From Mailhella sp. (GTDB taxonomy: Bacteria; Desulfobacterota; Desulfovibrionia; Desulfovibrionales; Desulfovibrionaceae): a stretch of DNA of 5,983 nt. A program made the position numbers and the translations under genes. The notes under the pieces are model-generated. The model had not been told where the DNA came from. It worked only from the letters and a program-made list of their open reading frames with translations, and made no database searches. The DNA lies in the NCBI GenBank assembly GCA_020024815.1, contig JAHHTE010000129.1, forward strand, positions 1 to 5,983, written 5' to 3'. Position 1 is the first letter of the stretch. Each line of letters opens with the position of its first letter. Shown in pieces: positions 1-5,983 of the stretch.

Positions 1-50
<50 letters not shown>

Positions 51-60
51 AACGTGAAAG

Positions 61-103
61 AATATATAGATGATTTTAAAAGTCTTGGCAAGTCTTTTTT
101 TTT
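61..103 (-). promoter_or_regulatory. sigma70-like promoter with A-tract UP element for tRNA-Phe
   Basis: On the minus strand the -35 box is TTGCCA (plus 86-91, five of six matches to TTGACA). A 17-nt spacer follows, then a -10 box TATATA (plus 63-68; TATATT at 61-66 is an alternative with a 19-nt spacer). A run of nine A's (plus-strand T9 at 95-103) lies just upstream of the -35, where an UP element would sit. Transcription would start about 5 nt before the mature tRNA 5' end at 50. The boxes are seen directly; activity is inferred from fit and position. The A-tract begins only 6 nt downstream of the rsmG stop codon. Confidence 0.6.
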
Positions 104-108
104 AGTTT

Positions 109-915
109 TTAAGAAATTTTTTGAATTTCACAAAAGAAACGTTTTGTTCCTTGTATTTTATATTCATAAATATTAGTTGTTTCCCATTGATATTGTTCAG
201 TATTATATTTTTTTGCATCAATTTTTTCAAGAGTTAAAAAAATTACTGATCCATTTTCTTTTTGTGAATATAAATAAGGAGCAATAAATGGCAACATTTT
301 TTCATAAGGCATAAAAGCACGGCTTATGATAAGATTTGCCATTTTATTTTGCATAAAATTTTCTGCTCGTTCTCTACAAATAAATGTATTTTCTAAACCT
401 AATTTAATATTTACCATGTTAAGAAAAAGAGTTCTTTTTTCTCTTGCTTCAACAAGTGAGTAATTACCTTGATTCCATAAAATTCGTAAAGGAATACCCG
501 GTAAACCCGCTCCAGCCCCTAAATCCCATGTTTCAAGATTGGGTTTTGTATTTTCAGTAAATTGAAAGGTATGATATTTTTCATTCATGCCATAAGGTAA
601 AAATTCAGAACCAAAAATAAGATGTTCATTTAAATATTTTGCTAAATGTAAACTATCTAAAACAAGTTCTTTTAAAATATCTTGCCATGAACTTTTACCA
701 ACTAAGTTCATAGATTGATTCCATTTTTGCAATAAAAAAAGATATTCAGTTAGAGCATTTGCTTGAGGCATTTGCAATGAAAAGCCGTATTGTAAACAAA
801 TATCATACACATTTTGTTGACTTAATTTTTGTGTAGCAACTTGTATTTGCTTAGTTTTATTGGAACTTTTTCTAACAGTATAAATTGGTTTATATTTATT
901 TGGTTTTTGACTCAT
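109..915 (-). CDS. rsmG: 16S rRNA (guanine-N7)-methyltransferase RsmG (GidB)
   Basis: Cytoplasmic SAM-dependent enzyme that, by family knowledge, makes m7G at position 527 of 16S rRNA (E. coli numbering) in the small-subunit decoding region. Visible motifs, numbered from the ATG at 915 (268 aa): WNQSMNLVG at 65-73; the SAM-binding loop DLGAGAGLPGIPL at 131-143 (family DxGSGAGxPGxPL); VEAREKRTLFL at 155-165; and SRAF at 198-201. It is longer than the roughly 207 aa of E. coli RsmG. There is a lysine-rich N-terminal extension of about 30 residues and an insertion at about 97-128 just before the SAM loop. A TTG at 927 in the same frame would add four residues and overlap the plsC-like gene by 8 nt. 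I prefer the ATG, which lies 4 nt after that gene's stop. Neither start has a clear Shine-Dalgarno, so translation is probably coupled to the gene upstream. Last protein gene of the operon. Confidence 0.93.
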   Translation of the reverse strand: MSQKPNKYKPIYTVRKSSNKTKQIQVATQKLSQQNVYDICLQYGFSLQMPQANALTEYLFLLQKWNQSMNLVGKSSWQDILKELVLDSLHLAKYLNEHLIFGSEFLPYGMNEKYHTFQFTENTKPNLETWDLGAGAGLPGIPLRILWNQGNYSLVEAREKRTLFLNMVNIKLGLENTFICRERAENFMQNKMANLIISRAFMPYEKMLPFIAPYLYSQKENGSVIFLTLEKIDAKKYNTEQYQWETTNIYEYKIQGTKRFFCEIQKIS

Positions 916-919
916 AATA

Positions 920-1684
920 TTATGCAAAATTTTTATAGGTATTAATAATAAAATCTATGGATTTTTGGTGTTCTTCTTTACCATTATTGCTTTCTATTGG
1001 AATAGGTTCTCCAAAAGTAATTTGCACTGGAATTTCGGGAGAAATTTTGCCTAAATCTTTTGTTATTGGGCTAAAGCCCCAAGCAAGTGTTTTAAGGGCA
1101 ATGGGAACAAGAGGAACATTAGCTTTTTTTGCTAATTTTGCTCCTAATGAACTAAAATCATCAGCAATAACTTCACTTTTTCGTGTTCCTTGTGGAAAAA
1201 TAACTAGAGATTCACCTTGTGCTATTTTTTCTTGTCCAACTTCTAAAACCTTTGCTAAATCTTGACGAGGATTTGTTCGAGTTACAGCAATAGGGGAGCG
1301 TGCAGAAAGAACAGGGCCAAGCAATGGATATTGTAAAAGAGATTCTTTAACTACAAAAGTATGTTGTACACAAGGTTGAATAATTGAAGGCAAGAAAAAA
1401 GTTTCAAGAGTACTCATATGATTAGAAACAAAAACACAAGGACTAGAAAGTTTTTTTAGATTTTCATGTCCACGAATAATAATAGAACACCCTACATTTT
1501 CAAGAGCTTGTCCCACTAAAAAACTATCATAAACCCAACGTTCAGCAGTATATTGATTTGCTTTTGCAATTTTACAAGCATCAGAAACTATTTTGTATAA
1601 TTTTATATAAAATTTGGGTGTTGCAAAAGATGCTGGTTTATTATTAATTGTATAATTTTGTGCATAATGCGTAATTAATTCCAT
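920..1684 (-). CDS. PlsC-like 1-acyl-sn-glycerol-3-phosphate acyltransferase with variant motifs
   Basis: A 254-aa member of the lysophospholipid acyltransferase (LPLAT/PlsC) superfamily. It probably acylates lysophosphatidic acid or a related lysolipid at the inner face of the cytoplasmic membrane. The four family blocks are recognisable in order: SNHMSTLETF at 87-96, PIAVTRTNPRQ at 131-141 (acceptor-binding Arg block), VIFPQGTRKS at 161-170, and VPLVPIAL at 190-197. Two signature residues differ from the classical family. The HX4D catalytic dyad is HX4E (H89, E94), and FPEGTR reads FPQGTR (Q165). I see no obvious N-terminal transmembrane helix. The ATG start is supported by AAGGA at 1691-1695, 6 nt upstream. 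It follows the rarA stop by 14 nt, and its own stop is 4 nt before the rsmG ATG. The substrate is uncertain, so I withhold the symbol plsC. Confidence 0.88.
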   Translation of the reverse strand: MELITHYAQNYTINNKPASFATPKFYIKLYKIVSDACKIAKANQYTAERWVYDSFLVGQALENVGCSIIIRGHENLKKLSSPCVFVSNHMSTLETFFLPSIIQPCVQHTFVVKESLLQYPLLGPVLSARSPIAVTRTNPRQDLAKVLEVGQEKIAQGESLVIFPQGTRKSEVIADDFSSLGAKLAKKANVPLVPIALKTLAWGFSPITKDLGKISPEIPVQITFGEPIPIESNNGKEEHQKSIDFIINTYKNFA

Positions 1685-1698
1685 GTATTATCCTTATA

Positions 1699-2961
1699 TT
1701 ATTTTTTTGTTACTCGTTTCCAGTTTGAATAAAGTATACGTTCATCACCATTAAATTTAGGTTTATAATATTCACGATTAACAACATCTTGTGGTAAATA
1801 TTCTTGTTCAATATAACCTGTTGGAGCATCATGTGGATATAAATATCCTTTTTTATAGCCCCATTCTTTTTGTAATTTTGTAGATGCATTGCGTAAATGT
1901 AAGGGAACAGCTTTCATACCATTTTTCTTTATTTCTGCAACAACATTATGATATGCATTATACGTACTATTACTTTTAGGAGCAAGAGCTAAATATACAA
2001 CTGTTTGTGAAAGAGGAATAACCCCTTCTGGTAAGCCAATAAATTCAACTGCTTGCTGACAAGCAACAGCATAAGATAAAGCTTTTGGATCTGCTAAGCC
2101 AATATCTTCTGATGCAGAAATAATAAGTCGTCTACAAATAAAACGAGGATCTTCTCCTCCTTCAATTAAGCTTGCTAAATAGTAAAGAGCTGCATCTGGA
2201 TCACTTCCGCGTATTGATTTTATAAGAGCAGAAGCTAATTCGTAATGGCTATCTCCATTTTTATCATGGCGAGCAATAATTTGTGGTAAAGCTTTTTTGG
2301 CTTGTTCTAGATTTTGTTTTTCTGTTGGTAAATTAAACACAAATTCGATTAAATTAAATAGTGTTCTAGCATCACCTTGACTAGCTGTGCATAAAAAATC
2401 AATAAGTTGTTCATCTAATAAAATTTCTTTCTGTTTACACGCTGTAAATGCTAGTTTTTTGAGATTTTCTTTATCTAAAGGATTAAGTTTTAAAACATGT
2501 AATCGAGAAAGTAATTGTTTAGTTATAGAAAAAGATGGATTTTCTGTTGTTGTGGCAATAAGAGTAATATCCCCATTTTCTAAAATAGGTAAAAAGAAAT
2601 CTTGTTGTGCCTTAGAAAATCTATGTAATTCATCTAGAATTAAAATATCTATGCCTATTAATTGCCTACGTAAGTCTTGTAAACCAACTTCAGGAGCACT
2701 TAAACGCAATATTTTTTTTGTATGTTGTTTTGCAAGTAAAAGTGCAAGGGAAGATTTTCCACAACCAGGAGGACCAAATAATAATAAACTTGGTAATCGT
2801 TCAGAATGATATAATGTTTCTAATTGATCTTTTATATGTTCTTGTCCAACATAATTATCTAAATCTTTTGGACGAAGTTCTTCTGGTAATGGTTTTAAAT
2901 GCTTTTTTGTTGCTTGCTCCACCAGTGTAAGCCTAGTACCATAAGAGCTGCTGTTTCCCAT
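1699..2961 (-). CDS. rarA: Replication-associated recombination protein RarA (MgsA), AAA+ ATPase
   Basis: A 420-aa AAA+ ATPase related to clamp-loader subunits and to eukaryotic Mgs1/WRNIP1. By family knowledge it acts as a tetramer on single-stranded DNA gaps and stalled forks together with SSB. Visible elements: LRPKDLDNYVGQ at 29-40; Walker A GPPGCGKS at 63-70; Walker B ILILDELHRF at 106-115; sensor-1 region ATTTENPSF at 136-144; arginine finger SR at 152-153; sensor-2 GDART at 196-200; and the RarA-typical C-terminal block from RGSDPDAALYYLASL (251-265) through ISASEDIGLADP (281-292). The length is normal. The ATG at 2961 has AGGA 7 nt upstream, which makes the gene overlap the 3' end of rsmE by 67 nt. 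An in-frame GTG at codon 14 would shorten the overlap but has only a weak AGG upstream. The first ~20 residues are unlike typical RarA starts, so the exact N terminus is less certain than the identity. Confidence 0.95.
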   Translation of the reverse strand: MGNSSSYGTRLTLVEQATKKHLKPLPEELRPKDLDNYVGQEHIKDQLETLYHSERLPSLLLFGPPGCGKSSLALLLAKQHTKKILRLSAPEVGLQDLRRQLIGIDILILDELHRFSKAQQDFFLPILENGDITLIATTTENPSFSITKQLLSRLHVLKLNPLDKENLKKLAFTACKQKEILLDEQLIDFLCTASQGDARTLFNLIEFVFNLPTEKQNLEQAKKALPQIIARHDKNGDSHYELASALIKSIRGSDPDAALYYLASLIEGGEDPRFICRRLIISASEDIGLADPKALSYAVACQQAVEFIGLPEGVIPLSQTVVYLALAPKSNSTYNAYHNVVAEIKKNGMKAVPLHLRNASTKLQKEWGYKKGYLYPHDAPTGYIEQEYLPQDVVNREYYKPKFNGDERILYSNWKRVTKK

Positions 2962-3620
2962 CTTAAAATCCTATTACCTATTGTATATGTTTTAAATCCA
3001 GCTTGTATTAATAATTCAACTTCTTTAGGGGTAAAACCACCTTCAGGACCAATAACGCAAATTGTATTTCCTTCAAGTCCAAGTTCTTTTTCTGATAAAA
3101 AAGCATCATGGGCATAATCACTTTCTACAAGTAATTGTTTATGTTCATAGTGTTCTGTTTTTTGAATAAGTTCTTTTACTCCACCACGAATAGAGGCTAG
3201 TTCAGGAATAAAAGGGTTATGGCATTGTTTTGCACCTGCAATTAATTGTTCTTGCCATGAAGATTTTATATCTTCAGGAACAGGAAATTGACTTCGTTCA
3301 GCTTGCCAAAACCATAAATGACTTGCTTCTAATTCCACACTTTTTTCTAAAATAAATCCACGTCTTGCAGCTTTTCCCCACCCTAAGGCTAATGTTATTT
3401 TTCTTGTTTCTTTGGGATAATTTTTTTCAGAAATAATTTCTAGTTGTGCTTCTTTTTTATTGATAGCAATAATTTTACAAATGGCTTCCTTACCAATACC
3501 ATTTAATAATGTTATTTCATCATCTTTTTGTAAACGTAATACTTTTGATAAATGATGAAATTCACTACCAGATAAAAGCATTGTATCCCATTTGCTTGGT
3601 TCTAAATAAAAAGCGTGCAT
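2895..3620 (-). CDS. rsmE: 16S rRNA (uracil(1498)-N3)-methyltransferase RsmE
   Basis: A 241-aa SPOUT (trefoil-knot) methyltransferase that, by family knowledge, methylates N3 of U1498 in 16S rRNA on the assembled small subunit. The N-terminal PUA-like RNA-binding part carries EFHHLSKVLRL at 20-30. The middle holds KSVELEASHLWFWQAERSQ at 93-111. The C-terminal SAM-binding knot is clear: CVIGPEGGFTPKEVELL at 188-204 and TIGNRILRWETAAL at 213-226. The usual family form of the last motif is LGPRxLRTETA, so Asn replaces Pro and Trp replaces Thr here. The middle EQSGR-type motif appears as the divergent GAKQCHNPFIP at 129-139. The length is usual for the family. The start ATG is 2 nt after the stop of the upstream gene, with AGGA at 3629-3632 inside that gene's last codons. 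This is a translationally coupled arrangement. Its 3' end overlaps rarA by 67 nt. Confidence 0.95.
   Translation of the reverse strand: MHAFYLEPSKWDTMLLSGSEFHHLSKVLRLQKDDEITLLNGIGKEAICKIIAINKKEAQLEIISEKNYPKETRKITLALGWGKAARRGFILEKSVELEASHLWFWQAERSQFPVPEDIKSSWQEQLIAGAKQCHNPFIPELASIRGGVKELIQKTEHYEHKQLLVESDYAHDAFLSEKELGLEGNTICVIGPEGGFTPKEVELLIQAGFKTYTIGNRILRWETAALMVLGLHWWSKQQKSI
2969..2972 (-). promoter_or_regulatory. Shine-Dalgarno of rarA, inside the rsmE coding sequence
   Basis: AGGA on the minus strand lies 7 nt before the ATG at 2961. It supports that ATG over the GTG at codon 14. It lies within the rsmE codons for Arg-Ile-Leu of the conserved NRILRWETA motif, so the site is shared between a protein motif and a ribosome-binding site. 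Confidence 0.55.
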
Positions 3621-3622
3621 GA

Positions 3623-5350
3623 TTATAATCCTGTTTCAATATTTTTTGCATGTGATTTATAAATACCAGAAAATTCATCACGAATAGTAATAAGTTTACT
3701 ATAATTTTTTTTGATTTCAAGTCCTTTTGCTGAAAGTTTATTTTCAGGTTTTTCAATATAATTTTTTCGCAAATATCTATTATTTAAAATAGCGTCAATT
3801 TCATATAAGGTACTTTCAATAATATTTTCAAAGTAATGCACTGATTCAAAGCGTAATTCTTTGGCAATAAGTACTGCATTCACTAACATTTCATCATAAT
3901 TAATTGTTTCACCTTTGAATTTTCTCAGTGCAAGATCTTCTAAAATACGTACTTTTCTTGCTTGTAAAATAAAACTGTATTTATTTATGTTTTCTTGAAT
4001 AAATTCACGCAATTCAGTGTGATCTTCATTTGTTAATTTTTCAAGATAATTATCTAATACTTTGCAAACAGCTGTAAAAAATTCATCACTATAACCAATA
4101 ATTCTTCGTTGATGTTTACAAAGCCATGTATATAAAAATTTAAGTCTTTTTTCTTCTGTGTCAGTATTTTCAATTAATTCAGTACGTTTATATATAGCTC
4201 TACCATCATGTTCACCACGTATAATATCGTTTAATTGCAAAATAAGATTTGTACTATCACGAAGAATATTTATATCTGTAATTGCCTCGCCAGTGATTGG
4301 GTGAATAATTTCATGGGCAACAATGGATAACGCTCTATCTTGACGAATATTTCCTTTATTGTATGCATGTTGTTTATAATAAACACGTAAAATAACAACA
4401 CGTTTTTTTTCATCAACAAAAGCATTTTTTTCTTTTATAGCGTCAATAAGATCTGTTTGTTCTTTATCTATACTTATAAGAGCAATTTTTTCAACAGCTG
4501 GATAACGAATATGTAATTTATTATTCCAAATAGTTGTAAGCGTTCTATCAGATTGTCCTAATACACGAATTAAAAAGTTTTCTCCTGATTTATGTAATCT
4601 TCTTGAAAAAAGAGCAGCAGAAGTTCTTCTTTCTGATGCAATAGGGTATCCATAAAGCTCCATGAGAAATTGCATAACAAAATTTCGATTTCGTTCATAA
4701 AGTTCATTATTTCCCATAACAAACTTACCAATTCTAAGACCAAAACGCTTTATTTCTCCATCAATATCAGACGGAAAAGAGGCAAAAATACCTGATAACT
4801 GAAAATATCCATTATAAGAACGACTTATAACATGAGCTCTATCCATTTCTAATAAATAAGGTAAAAGTAAGGAATACAACTCAATAACTGTAATATCTTG
4901 TCGTTGAAATTTCTTTTTATATTCATCATGTAATTGTCGTGGTAATCGAGATAAAACACTTTGACTATTTTTTTGTGTTACAAAACTTTCTAATGGACAA
5001 CAAGGACCTTTTGCAAAAGATAAAAATTCAGATAAGGGGTGTAAATCATCATATTGAAAAACTTCTTGAAAAGTAGAAAGTTGTCTATCAAGAACAATCA
5101 TTGAAAATCCTGGTAAATTATGATATTCATATACTTCGTTTTCAAATGATGGAAAAAGAGAACGTATATCCACTAATGGATAATTTTTATTTTCAAAATA
5201 AGGTTTTAGTAAAGCATGTTTTACATGCACAAGGTCAAGATATTCTTTTAGATCTGCTAATGTACTAAGTGAAAGGACTTGAAAAGAACTTTGTACATCA
5301 CAGTTCATGGGCCATTTGCTTTTTGAAAATGCCTCACTATAATTTTTCAT
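3623..5350 (-). CDS. Unrecognised 575-aa protein with an HEIIH zinc-protease-like motif
   Basis: I do not recognise the family. No signal peptide and no membrane helix is apparent, and the protein looks globular and soluble. Residues 1-285 show no motif I know; CC at 117-118 is one of its few cysteine sites. At 316-325 there is a beta-strand-like stretch KKRVVILRVY. It is followed by a hydrophobic helix-like run ALSIVA and H346-E-I-I-H350, matching HExxH of zincin metalloproteases. The order strand, then HExxH helix, is what that fold uses. Glu380 in RGEHDGRAIY (378-387) is a candidate third zinc ligand. Against this, Pro351 follows the second His directly, which is unusual in true HExxH helices. 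The remainder (about 390-575) is charged and probably mostly helical. The start ATG has GAGGT (5357-5361) 6 nt upstream. It is the first gene of the operon and is 2 nt from rsmE. The open frame is certain; the protease role is inference. Confidence 0.85.
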   Translation of the reverse strand: MKNYSEAFSKSKWPMNCDVQSSFQVLSLSTLADLKEYLDLVHVKHALLKPYFENKNYPLVDIRSLFPSFENEVYEYHNLPGFSMIVLDRQLSTFQEVFQYDDLHPLSEFLSFAKGPCCPLESFVTQKNSQSVLSRLPRQLHDEYKKKFQRQDITVIELYSLLLPYLLEMDRAHVISRSYNGYFQLSGIFASFPSDIDGEIKRFGLRIGKFVMGNNELYERNRNFVMQFLMELYGYPIASERRTSAALFSRRLHKSGENFLIRVLGQSDRTLTTIWNNKLHIRYPAVEKIALISIDKEQTDLIDAIKEKNAFVDEKKRVVILRVYYKQHAYNKGNIRQDRALSIVAHEIIHPITGEAITDINILRDSTNLILQLNDIIRGEHDGRAIYKRTELIENTDTEEKRLKFLYTWLCKHQRRIIGYSDEFFTAVCKVLDNYLEKLTNEDHTELREFIQENINKYSFILQARKVRILEDLALRKFKGETINYDEMLVNAVLIAKELRFESVHYFENIIESTLYEIDAILNNRYLRKNYIEKPENKLSAKGLEIKKNYSKLITIRDEFSGIYKSHAKNIETGL

Positions 5351-5382
5351 TATTCTACCTCATTTATTACCTTATTACTTAT

Positions 5383-5411
5383 AGTATAAAATAAATTTTT
5401 TTTCTAGTAAA
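5383..5411 (-). promoter_or_regulatory. Candidate sigma70 promoter of the minus-strand operon
   Basis: On the minus strand the -35 box is TTTACT (plus 5406-5411, four of six matches), with a 17-nt spacer and a -10 box TATACT (plus 5383-5388, five of six matches to TATAAT). Transcription would begin near 5376, leaving a leader of about 25 nt before the ATG at 5350. It would drive the unknown gene, rsmE, rarA, the plsC-like gene and rsmG. AT-rich DNA yields chance matches, so spacing and position are the main support. The -35 box lies inside the left CTAG box. Confidence 0.5.
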
Positions 5412-5444
5412 AATTAATGTTTTTGAAAATTTTCTAGAAAAATT
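5400..5444. repeat. Pair of TTTTCTAG-type palindromic boxes 30 bp apart
   Basis: The left box (5400-5415) is TTTTCTAGTAAAAATT and the right box (5430-5444) is TTTTCTAGAAAAATT. They are identical but for one base. The right box contains the perfect 12-bp palindrome TTTTCTAGAAAA (5430-5441). The starts are exactly 30 bp apart, close to three helical turns. The left box covers the -35 of the minus-strand promoter and the right box ends 3 bp before the -35 of the plus-strand promoter. A role as a shared operator is inference, and the AT-rich background lowers the significance. Confidence 0.45.
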
Positions 5445-5447
5445 CTA

Positions 5448-5477
5448 TTGATTAACCATTTGTTTTATGGATATAAT
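5448..5477 (+). promoter_or_regulatory. Candidate sigma70 promoter of the GAF-domain gene
   Basis: The -35 box is TTGATT (5448-5453, four of six matches to TTGACA), with an 18-nt spacer and a perfect TATAAT (5472-5477). Transcription would begin near 5484, giving a leader of about 20 nt that includes the AAGGA ribosome-binding site at 5492-5496. Both boxes and the spacing are good, and the site is placed correctly for the gene starting at 5504. Confidence 0.65.
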
Positions 5478-5503
5478 TTTTGCGTTAAATAAAGGAAATA
5501 ATC

Positions 5504-5983
5504 ATGATGAGATATAATTTTTCATTAGAGAATAATGAGTCAAATATTATAAAAAATTTTTTAGGATTAATTGCAAGTGCTTTTGAAGCACATTCTGTTG
5601 TATTATTTATGCCTGAAAGTGAAAATGCACCAGCAAAACTTGTTGCGTATTTTTCTATGAATGAAAAATCTATTAATAAGAAAGCAATAATTCCACAAGG
5701 AAAAGGATTAGTTGGGTGGATTTTAAAAAATAAACAACCTCTTATTTTTCAAATTCCTCAAGAAAATAATGCAAATTTAGGCTATTATCTTGATGAAACA
5801 GAAGATACTATTCATTCTTTTTTAGGTGCTTTTGTAAGTGGTAATGGTGCATTGTGTTTAGATAGTAAAAAATATAATTTCTTTTCTGATAATCAACAAA
5901 AATTATTAGATTTATATGCTAAAATGATACCACAGCTTTTTAATTTACGTTCTCAACAACAATCAAATTCTGTAACAGAAGAT
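5504..5983 (+). CDS. GAF-domain protein, 3' end beyond the window
   Basis: The first 160 codons of a gene that is still open at the window edge. The start ATG at 5504 has AAGGA 7 nt upstream; a second ATG follows immediately and is less well spaced. The visible part resembles one GAF domain, a small-molecule or signal-sensing fold. Residues about 14-36 form the first helix and strand (IIKNFLGLIASAFEAHSVVL). GKGLVGWILKNKQPLIF at 66-82 is the typical central GAF motif. SFLGAFVSGNGALCLDS at 105-121 followed by FFSDNQQKLLDLYAKMI at 127-143 is the usual last strands and closing helix. The tail from 150 is Gln/Ser-rich and may be a linker. The ligand cannot be told, and no kinase, cyclase or DNA-binding output domain is visible; any such domain would lie beyond the edge. 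It is divergent from the minus-strand operon, with 153 bp between. Confidence 0.85.
   Translation, partial: MMRYNFSLENNESNIIKNFLGLIASAFEAHSVVLFMPESENAPAKLVAYFSMNEKSINKKAIIPQGKGLVGWILKNKQPLIFQIPQENNANLGYYLDETEDTIHSFLGAFVSGNGALCLDSKKYNFFSDNQQKLLDLYAKMIPQLFNLRSQQQSNSVTED

Noticed and set aside
81..103. Imperfect inverted repeat (AAAAGTCTT...AAGTCTTTT) followed by nine T's on the plus strand, resembling a rho-independent terminator
   Set aside because: The T-run follows the stem only on the plus strand, where no gene is transcribed towards it. The stem is AT-rich with a T-T mismatch and almost no loop. The same bases are better explained as the -35 box and A-tract of the tRNA-Phe promoter on the minus strand.
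925..927. TTG as the start of rsmG
   Set aside because: It adds only four residues, creates an 8-nt overlap and has no Shine-Dalgarno; the ATG at 913-915 is simpler and directly follows the upstream stop codon.
957..1265. 102-codon plus-strand open frame
   Set aside because: Lies wholly antisense to the acyltransferase gene, whose family motifs are clear; no ribosome-binding site or recognisable protein.
2387..2930. Two overlapping plus-strand open frames (2387-2809 and 2718-2930)
   Set aside because: Both are antisense to rarA, covering its Walker motifs; the translated composition is noise-like and they overlap each other.
2899..3117. 72-codon plus-strand open frame
   Set aside because: Antisense to the rsmE knot domain, with no independent support.
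3620..3720. Possible internal promoter ahead of rsmE
   Set aside because: Several TATA-like runs occur on the minus strand but none has a -35 match at proper spacing; the background is very AT-rich.
3565..3756. 63-codon minus-strand open frame across the unknown gene/rsmE junction
   Set aside because: Out of frame with both well-supported genes; it ends inside rsmE and has no plausible product.

Overview
This AT-rich window (by eye about 30% G+C) comes from a bacterial chromosome. Five genes and a tRNA lie on the minus strand, and a sixth gene diverges from them at the right end. The gene set is rsmG, a PlsC-type acyltransferase, rarA, rsmE, an unknown gene and tRNA-Phe. Combined with the strong AT bias, this suggests a low-GC deltaproteobacterium of the Desulfovibrionaceae type, with the intracellular Lawsonia intracellularis as my best guess. 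That lineage call rests on general resemblance and not on a search.

Layout from left to right: positions 1-50 hold the 5' fifty nucleotides of tRNA-Phe(GAA) on the minus strand, cut by the window edge. A sigma70-like promoter with an upstream A-tract for this tRNA sits at about 61-103, directly against the rsmG stop codon. Next, all on the minus strand, come rsmG (16S rRNA m7G methyltransferase), a 1-acylglycerol-3-phosphate acyltransferase-like gene with unusual active-site motifs, rarA (AAA+ ATPase acting at stalled replication forks), rsmE (16S rRNA m3U1498 methyltransferase), and a 575-residue protein I cannot assign to a family. The unknown protein carries an HEIIH zinc-protease-like motif. 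Transcription order is unknown gene, rsmE, rarA, plsC-like, rsmG. Gaps are 2, -67, 14 and 4 nt, so this is almost certainly one operon, with a candidate promoter at 5383-5411.

The 153-bp divergent intergenic region (5351-5503) contains promoters facing both ways and two near-identical TTTTCTAG-type palindromic boxes exactly 30 bp apart. To the right, a GAF-domain protein gene starts at 5504 on the plus strand and runs off the window.

Functionally, the operon groups ribosome maturation (two 16S methyltransferases), replication-fork maintenance and membrane lipid synthesis behind one uncharacterised gene. The most interesting item is that leading gene, a possible cytoplasmic or exported metalloprotease. 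No mobile element, CRISPR array or clear rho-independent terminator was seen.
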